From contig ML133478.1 in assembly GCA_003864495.1 (NCBI GenBank), forward strand, positions 2,368,069 through 2,432,068: a stretch of DNA of 64,000 nt. Direction: 5' to 3'. Position 1 is the stretch's first letter, and each line of letters opens with the position of its first letter. The notes below the pieces were generated by a model. It saw only the letters and a program-made list of their open reading frames with translations. It was not told the origin of the DNA and ran no database searches. This DNA is from Nemopilema nomurai (Eukaryota; Cnidaria; Scyphozoa; Rhizostomeae; Rhizostomatidae). Position numbers and translations under genes: made by a program. Below are positions 56,018 to 64,000 of the stretch, piece by piece.

Positions 56018-59000
56018 ATGATGGCAAGGAAAGGAATAATGGCCTGTATTAGGTAGGTTATTGAAACTTTTGGTCTAAGTGGGGCATTTTGAACGGGAAA
56101 TTTGCGAAAAGTATCGGAAAAGCCTGCACAATTTCACTTGAATTTCCCGTCTTCCCTGCCTTCCAGAAAAACTAGATTAATACCACCGTTTATTTGTTGA
56201 AGGCAACTTAAGATAATAACTTTTGTTTCAATTTTTACTGAAGGATTTCGGTATACCTCACTTGCTAAAAAAGTAGAAGAAACGAAATGATATAATTTGA
56301 AAACTTGCCTGCTCTTTTGTCAATAAAGGCACTTGGCCTAAACAGGTTCGTGAAGCTCGTTAGAAGTCGATAATTGTGCATGAGAGACAGCGGAGTTTGT
56401 TATCAATGAATGATTTGTTTAGAACCCCAAAATGTTTTCATAGAAACATTTCTTTGACATTGTACATTGGTGAAGGTTTACCGTTTAGAGCATTCCAAAA
56501 GAATGTTGCAAATAATCCTGTTAACTATTTAGGGGAGTCGAGGTCCGAGGAGTCATTACCGGAGACCTTGTGTCAATGTCTGATATTTATTGATATTCAC
56601 TCGTTGAACATGTGTGACTTTATATGAATGCTCAAGACTGAAGCCATCGTCATTAAAAGGCACCACATGTTGCTACAGTTCTAAATATCAACAATCAGAT
56701 AACTAAATATATTGCTAAAGCTTCTTTGCTTATTGAAACTTCATTCCTGATGTGCACTTCCTAAAGTTCTTTCTCTCTTTTAGATTAATTTTACTAGTAG
56801 TTTTGTTTCAATGCATTGATGTGATCAGTGGGAAAAGTGAGTCAAAGTTTGTGAAAATAGGCATAGATGCAAAATGGCCACAAACGCCATTGGTTTTAGA
56901 AGCTAGGTGAGTACTCATGATTGTTGATAGATTAATAAATTGATGCAGATATGGGTTACAAATCACTTATTCTGCTTTGCTTTTGATTTGCTAACAATGT
57001 AAACAGCCAGAATAATTGAATGAAACAAGGAAGATTTCAAGAAGCGCAAAGTCTAATGTAATAATATCTGCTCTAATGTCTAGTTTTAAATCAATCTGTT
57101 TGTAACATATTTTCCAAATTCAAGTAAAGCATTTGATGGCTTGGGAAGTTTGAATGCAAAATTTTAGCAGCTACTGCAATTTTGTACCTCTAGGTAACTA
57201 AACATCATATATGTAATGCTATATACCAATCATGATTAGGGTTGTGGAGTCTTGGTTGTCTGATGCATGCAATAATGCAAACGATTTTGATTAGTGGCTC
57301 GAATTCTACATTAGAGAGAGCATTAAGTACACTACGCTTGGTGCTATTAGATGTGTTTATCACGTAAACAAATGGAGATGCTATTGTGTATTTACATAAA
57401 CAATAAAAACTGGACTGCTGAAGAAAGAGAAGAGATTATAGATAGGAGTGTTAAGAAATACACTGGGAGACATGCCAAAAGATAAGACTAGCAGCAGAGG
57501 AGGAGCCACCAAAGAAGAAAAAGAAAAATCAGGAGAATAATAATGAGCTGATCATGGAATTATATGATGATGGAAGTAATGAGGAGAATAATTTAATAAT
57601 GGAAGATTTTACTGATGGAGAAATTAGTGGAGATGATGACTTTGTTTACAGCAATAATAACAGTAGTAGTGATGAAATTTAAAACCTTATACATTGCATG
57701 GAGAACCTAGTCAGCACTATATTGTTACACCTTCAATGGTAGTTTAGAGTTACGTTTCTTTGGGGGAGTTTCTTATTAGATATCTCAAAACAACTTTCAC
57801 TTAATTGAACACTATAACAGAACTTCGTTAATCCCGCATGTTTTCAAACATAACTGCGTGACCTGAACATTGAACCTTCACAGTATACGGTCTATTTATT
57901 TTTTTATCTATTTAGCCTGTTTGTTATTTTTTGAAAAATTGGGTCTTTATGGATCAAAGCAGTCTTTTAAAAAACCCATTCTTGTTGTAACTTTGCTTAT
58001 TTCAAAACACTGAAAAACTTTCTTTGTCAAGTAAATGTCATCTCAGATCAACAGTGACAAAAGGTCTAAAATTAAGGGGAAATTCTTCAGTTTTTTTGTC
58101 ACTTTCATAAAGCATCTCAGAATCTAAAAAGTAAAGAAAATTTGCCTGTGGTTTACCACACACATAGTGATTTCCTTATAATGAAGACTGGCTATGGTTA
58201 GGGTTGTGGTTATTGTTAGTTTGGGGTTAGGGGTAGGGTCAGGTGAACAGTGTTAGTGTGATAAAACTTACTCTCCCTGGCCTGAGGTGCAAAACTGTAC
58301 AGCAGAGATGTACAGCCTATGAAGCTTCAATTGTTGTTTTTCTTTTACCATTTGTTTTTTAAGCCGAATGTTTTTTTCTAAAGCCATGAAATCAATGAAA
58401 TTTCTTATGCTTTTTGCTTTGTGCTTGAGCTGTTGCAGAGACTGTCTTATTTCTAAACAGATTCCTAGCGTTAATTTCAAGTCCACATTGTCCAAGGTTT
58501 AATATGTTATGATGAAAAGCTCTGATTTCAAACATATTATGGACCTATCAGCTACCTCTAAAAAACTGTAAGAGCCACTATGTGTGTAATGTTTCATGTT
58601 AATGTTTATTATTGACTGCTTTTTTAAGCTGTTGAAAATTTCTTTCTAGTGAATTTATTGGAACAGTTGATAGTGAAAAGTTTTGGAAATTTATAGAGAG
58701 TTTCAACAATGCGGAAGCAAAAGGAAATACTTTAGGTAAGATATGATCCTTCTTTTAAGTTTTTTGGCAAAATTGTTTAATTAGGCCTATTGCATCATAT
58801 TGTAAACTACCATTGTTAAGTTCTAGTTCTGTCTTATCAATTTACTCAGTTATATAAAAGTCAATTATCTAATTATGTGTTAATGTCAAGGAGTTAGCAC
58901 TGTAAAACTTACAGATTCAACTCACTGTTTTTTTCAGATGTTTATAATTCAATCTTGGATTCTGCACAGAAGCTTCTCTCTGATTTGGAGATAGATATGA

Positions 59001-62000
59001 TGAAGTTTTCACTTTCAATAAGATCTTTTTCACCACTTATCCAAGTCTACAGACAGGTATGTTGATACTAGATCTGTTGTAAATCAAATATCAGATGACT
59101 GAACTTAGTATGAGAATGATACCTTTGCTTAAATTTTTATTGTGAATAAAGTACACAATGGTATATGTATAAACAGCAAGTAGTTGAATTGCTACTCTGA
59201 GCTCCATACTTATAAGGATGGTCAGGCAGAATATGTTTTTATTGCAACAAGGCTTTCCTAAACTTGTAATTCCTAAAAATGCAACTTTGGTGCCATTTTA
59301 TCCTGTTTATTTTGGAAATTAATCCAACTTCTTGTCAAATTGTCTGCATGTTTTATATTTATCACCAAATTGTTTGTATTGTTCAAATGGGCTTCATTTT
59401 TGTTCCAAATTGCTCATTAGACATATTGATCATGAGCCATGGTTCATGCAAGATAAATATTATAAGGTCTAGGCCGCTTGGATGGGTTATTCCTAGTGAA
59501 AAGGCCTTATGTTGAAGACTGTATGACAGATCTATAAACACTGTAGACAGAGACAGGTCTAGTTATGTGATGTTATCACTCAGTTGTACAAATGCTTTTT
59601 TAAGAAGGGTTTCCAATCAGTTCTCATTTACTCACTTGTCACAATGATTCCCTTCTCGAATTCTACTCTTCTGGGTTTCTCATAAAGCTTTCTTTCCCAA
59701 TTTGTGTACGTTTTTTAGAATTGAATGAGAAATTAACTTTCACTAAATATATAACCAACAAAGAACTGTATATCAACCTTACCATGCAGTGAAATCAGGA
59801 GTGGTAAATGACTCTCCTGTTAGTCTTCCAGTGAATCACCCAATTGAAATGATTAGAAAGCAGCTTTGTAATATGAGACATGCTAATCATCGCAGGCGCA
59901 AAACAAAGAATTTGCAACAAAATTTTTTAAACTTGCTTATGTTTCGAAGATTTTCAAAGCAGTGGTAACTCAAAGTCATCAAATTAAGTCTCCTTAAAAG
60001 CAGCACCCAGTTCTTGACAACAGGTATGAGAAACAATCAAGGCATGCGAAATGCCGCACGTGACAAAGACTGAGAAAGAGAAAGTAAAGTTGGTTTAAAT
60101 AAGAGCCAGTTTGTCATTTTGAAAGCTATGGAGAGTCACCAAAAGCTGATCTCCAGTATCTAAGTTACGCCCAAAAGCTATTGTTCCTCCAGAATGACCA
60201 TGCTTCTGCGAGTTGGCTTTTATTTTCTCTCCCTCTTTTAGCTTCTTAGTGAAAAAGATGTACCAGACTGTGAAGTACTTTACTTTCTTGAGGACAAAGT
60301 ATTTTGTGACTTTGATGGTCTTACTGCCCATCTTTCTACTGTGAACAACAGGTAAAATGCCTAACTTATTTTATAACAATCTTTCTTTTTTACCACCTAT
60401 CTTTTTATTTAACTGATTTCATCCATTATTTAGTGCTTGCTTAATTTATGTTTCTATGTGCTTAATGTAGCCAATGAGAATTATTGAACATTATTGAAAA
60501 TAAATAAAGATAAAATATTTTACTATTTGATGTAAAATTTTACCATTGAACTTTTATTCACTATATTTTAGAATTTGTACAATCTTTCTCAGACTGTTTT
60601 TTTGAATTTCTAGAAATATTTGAAAGAAACCCCTTGTTTTTTGATACGCCATTATAGTTTCATAGTGTTCTGAAGCTACCCTCATGAGTTATGGCACAGA
60701 CGCAATATTAATCTGTACAATGTTTCCAGTCCAAGTCATTATCATTTAATATTTTGGGGGTTGTTCTAAGTTGCTATAGTTCAATGAAAATACAAGTTTA
60801 GGAGCGAATAACATGTGTTATTGTTATAATTCCTTCCTTTCTTTCTTTATTTCTTCATTTATTTCTTTCTTTCTTTTTTCTTTATTTCTTTTTTTCTTTC
60901 TTTCTTTCTTTCTTCTTTCTTTCTTTCTTTCTTTCTTTCTTGGCCTGTCTGTAACTTTTTCACTTCTCCTTCATTGTGAAAAAGAAATTGTGAACAATCA
61001 TTTTCATATGTTCTGTTTTAGAAAAGGTCAACTAGTAACATCATTGTCATCACAAATTTCTTCTGTCTTCTAACAATGTCAAACATCCTCTCTATTTTAA
61101 CGTTGTCCAACATTATTTGTTCGTAGAACCAAGAGCGAGGTGCGCACGTTTGACCATGTTTATCCAGGCCTAAACAATGATGCTGTTGCTGTTGTCATGT
61201 ATGGTGCCGTTGGGTCTTCTGCATTTCTGCAAGCTCACCAAAGTATGAAGGAGCTGGCCCTTAGCGGAAAGGCGCAGTACATATTTCGGCATTTTCTAAA
61301 GGTATGTGGTATTTTGTTGCATCAACCATTTCTTTCAGTAACACATGGTTAACATTGGAGTCAAGGTCTTATCAAGCTAATTTAAAAAAGATAATTGGCT
61401 TTAATATGTAACGGGACTTAGGGGCCTATTAATTTGTTTGGCTTATTTTGTAACAGGTGTATGCGAGCGAAGCCTCCTTTTCATTTCACAAATATACTTT
61501 ATCTATGTTATTTATATACAAGACAAAGATGAGATTCCTATTAGTCAAAGATTAAAGGTCTATGATTTCTTCTTTACAAATTTATTATTGTATTTATTAT
61601 CTCAAAATATTGTTGTACGGTTCGCGTTTCTGCTCATTTACTTCAAGTAAAGTACATTTACGCTTCATTTTGCTAAATCAACACTTCCCATAAGTTTTCA
61701 AAACTTCTTTGTGATCAAAGAGTCCTGCGATACATTTTGCAGCACGAAGCATGTTTATTTGCTTATTTTCATTCGCAACTCATTTGTTACTTCCTTTGAC
61801 GACTCTGTTGGATCGCATAATGCTTTTTTGAGCTTTCCTTAATTTTAATGCAGTTTGGGTGTAAACCTTTTTGTGAGTTTTCGTGTGTCTCAATCCTTGT
61901 CATGATACATTGAAATAAGAGATGTTTGGTTAAACAAATATCTTGTCTGGAAAAATCTGCTTAATTTATTGATTCATCAGTCATTGTCCTAATTCAGTGA

Positions 62001-63764
62001 ATAAAGAACTGTTTTTTCGACCCACAAGCAGTGAACGAAATGCTCTTTAGATGGCTTAAAGGATTTTTAGATGATGGCAAAGCTGCGATTTTTCTTGAAC
62101 CAAATGAAACTCTTGCGGAGATTTCATTATAACGCCTGGCCTGTTAATCTTATCTAAATCCGATCGTAAGATCTAGATCCGATTGTAAGATCTAGATCCG
62201 ATTGTAAGATGGATATCGGATTATAAGAACACCGTTCGGCTCATGATCCAAGTGGCTTAACAGGAACACATGCTGGGAATGCTTTTTGCGCGATTCATAA
62301 GATGATTGAAAAGTGCCTAGTTTACTAGCCACGTGCTAAGATATTCTACAATGCTTCAGTGATATTCAAACTTCTTGTTAAGTTTGCTGAGAGGCTTTAT
62401 GGTGTGATTTATCTACGTCCGGTGACAGCTCGTATTTGTACAACTAGACAATGCTCCGAACTAGAACTGCAGCATTAGAACAGCACTTGAGGCCAAGTCG
62501 ATGGTGCTAAGAATGTTGCTGGATTAACAACCACTTATATTTCCATAATCTTTGATGTTCTTCAATATTTTAATGCGAATCGCTACGTTTAAAATTTAGG
62601 CCATGTTGAAGCTGCTGCTTCTCCGTTTTTGTACTCGAGTACCGAGCTGGTTTACCTGCCTCGTTTTCATATGAATAAACAGTAAATAGGTCAGTGCTCA
62701 AACTGCTTAAAGCAAAGGCGCTGCACGAAGCCTCATTTTGAAACAAATGGTTTATTCACCGAATAGGAGGCTCTACGCCTGCAACTTTTGCTACCAACTG
62801 TTAGTAAAAATTGTTTAAGATGACTGTAATCAAGCACACAAAGATGAATTATACTAGGCAGTTAATAAACTTAAGCTTTTTGATGTTTGTTTTTCATGTT
62901 CCTCCTTTTTCCTGTTTATTCTTCCAGTCGTCTCTTCTTCTTTCTGTTTCTTCTTTTCTTGATCTTCTTTTCCTTCACCCTCTTCTAGCTGCCTTTTTCA
63001 ATTTCTTTCTCTACGTTTGCCTGTCTCTTTTTCTTGTTTGCTTTTCTATCTTTTCTTCTTCCTGTTTGTTTTTCTCGCTGTCTCTTCTTTTTTTCGTCTT
63101 ATTTTTCATGTTTCTTCTTTTCTTGTCTTCTTTATTTCTTCCATCCCTTTCATACCCTGTTTCATTTCTCTTCCAATTCCTGTCTTTTGTTTTCCTGTCT
63201 TGTTGTTTAGCTGTCTCTTTCCCCTTCTGTCATTTCCTCTCCTTTTTTTTCTGTTTCTAAGTCGTCTTGCCTCTTCTTTTTCTTTAATGTTCTTATTCCT
63301 ATCTTATCTTTCTCTAATCCCTTTTACTTTTTGTCTCATTGTCTCATTTATTTCCCATCTTGTCCTGTCTTCCCATCCAGCTGTCTCTTCTTTGTTTCTT
63401 CTCCAGTCTACAGTCTTCTTTGTTTCTTCCCTTTTTACATCTATCTCTTCAAATTCCGTTTCTTCTTGTCCCTTTTCTATTCTTTTTGTGCACGATACAG
63501 CAGATGGCCTTTCTTCGTTCTTTTTCATCTATTCATGATGGGACGAAGCTTGGTATTATTTACTGTTAAAGTTATCCCTTTCCCGCAGGCTGATTTGGAG
63601 GGAAAGGTGCACCTATCAGGGTATGGCGTTGAACTAGCCGTCAAAGGCACGGAGTATAAAGCTGTAGATGACCAGAAAGTAGAAGGAGGCGGTAAGGGGA
63701 AAGAGGCTAGCAGTCACCATGACGACGAGGACGAAGTAGAGGGCTTTTTATTCAATAGGCTAAG
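56018..63764 (+). CDS. UGGT: UDP-glucose:glycoprotein glucosyltransferase, 5' part (continues off window)
   Basis: ER-lumen enzyme that senses misfolded glycoproteins and re-glucosylates their N-glycans so they rebind calnexin/calreticulin. Exons: 56018-56052, 56784-56906, 58650-58735, 58938-59056, 60242-60351, 61127-61301, 63589-63764; phases 2, 2, 1, 0, 2, 0, 2 are consistent. The ATG pair at 56018/56021 follows an in-frame TGA. Exons 1-2 join at an Arg codon into a signal peptide with core LILLVVLFQC. Matches to UGGT1 from memory: KWPQTPLVLEAS (KWFSTPLLLEAS), EKFWKFIES, LSIRSFSPLIQ, AQYIFRHFLK, LSGYGVELAVKGTEYKA and EVEGFLFNRLR. About 240 of ~1,500 residues are present, covering the first thioredoxin-like region. 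The catalytic GT24 domain lies beyond the window. It contains a poly-acidic insert (DDEDEVEG) as in other UGGTs. Confidence 0.93.
57400..57682 (+). pseudogene. Degenerate coding remnant in UGGT intron 2
   Basis: A stretch reading NWTAEEREEIIDRSVKKY then GRHAKR and stop is followed, one base out of frame, by a KKKKK nuclear-signal-like stretch and a long Asp/Glu/Asn-rich tail (MEDFTDGEISGDDDF) ending in TAA at 57680-57682. Composition and the two complementary open pieces suggest a frameshifted fossil of an inserted gene or transposon ORF. The family is not recognised. Confidence 0.4.
60825..60945. repeat. (TTTC)n microsatellite
   Basis: Nearly pure CTTT repeats within UGGT intron 5. Confidence 0.95.
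61302..62879. other. UGGT intron 6, first part
   Basis: No gene. A short tandem GATCCGATTGTAAGATCTA repeat (3-4 copies) lies at 62157-62226. Confidence 0.7.
62880..63535. repeat. Pyrimidine-rich tract before UGGT exon 7
   Basis: About 650 bp of C/T-rich coding-strand sequence with recurrent TGTCTCTTC and TTTCTTCTT blocks, ending ~55 bp before the exon at 63589. Open frames here are artefacts. Confidence 0.9.
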
Positions 63765-64000
63765 GTAGGCCCAGTCTATATTGAATTGTTATATTTCTTG
63801 CTACTTTAATTGACACCAGCAATATCGCTCGATTGCCTAGGATTTCCTTCGCAGAGGCTATGTGTTGATGACTTTGTTAGTCAGTTGTGGATTGATATTT
63901 TGGCTCATCATATACGTAAACAACGACTTCAAGATCCACTGGAGCCTGATTGAAAGGAGCAAATTGTACCTTTAGGTGTTGGTATGGCGGTACGTTTTTT

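Noticed and set aside
58190..58248. Telomere-like GGTTAGGG/GGGGTTAGGGG stretch
   Set aside because: Too short and irregular to be a telomeric array; probably chance G/T-rich sequence.
62811..63538. Open frames rich in Phe, Leu and Ser
   Set aside because: Pyrimidine-tract artefacts; the UGGT exon starts only at 63589.

Overview
This 64 kb window is nuclear DNA of an animal, most likely a cnidarian or another early-branching marine invertebrate. The evidence is AT-rich sequence, genes split into many short exons with GT-AG introns (plus one probable U12 AT-AC intron), densely repetitive introns, and a gene complement of P450s, an IQGAP-type RasGAP, a methuselah/adhesion-like GPCR and UGGT. 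The phylum is inference; the eukaryotic gene structure is seen directly. Most of the listed open frames are intronic noise. The real proteins were recovered by joining exons at splice sites and checking that phases agree.

Left third (1-21,000): a head-to-tail array of three CYP3-clan cytochrome P450 genes on the + strand. Each has five coding exons of matching size (339, 209, 277, 295 and 386 nt). The first lacks exon 1, which lies off the window edge; the other two are complete at 501 residues. Introns differ through minisatellite growth (2 kb in intron 1 of gene 2; a 20-bp repeat in intron 3 of all three) and a ~400-bp insertion found only in genes 1 and 3. The pattern of which copy matches which changes along the gene, as expected after gene conversion. 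Between genes 1 and 2 sits a ~2.7 kb terminal-inverted-repeat element. It carries a THAP-domain gene on + and a broken C2H2/transposase-like gene on -, running towards each other from mirror-image promoter segments.

Middle (21,000-29,670): no confident gene. Two candidate exons are noted; one may belong to the 5' end of the next gene.

Right-centre (29,672-53,577): about 25 exons of a Ras GTPase-activating protein with the IQGAP-type GAP domain and the RasGAP_C tail. Unlike IQGAPs it keeps an arginine at the catalytic finger position, so it may be an active RasGAP. One of its introns looks like a U12 AT-AC intron with an excellent branch site. A single-exon seven-transmembrane receptor gene lies on the opposite strand inside another of its introns. 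The introns also hold several MITE families, including a nested pair and a PIF/Harbinger-like element with TAA target duplications.

Right end (56,018-63,764, continuing off the window): the first eight exons of UDP-glucose:glycoprotein glucosyltransferase, the ER folding sensor, starting with a signal peptide split across exons 1 and 2. No functional link between the neighbouring gene families is evident.
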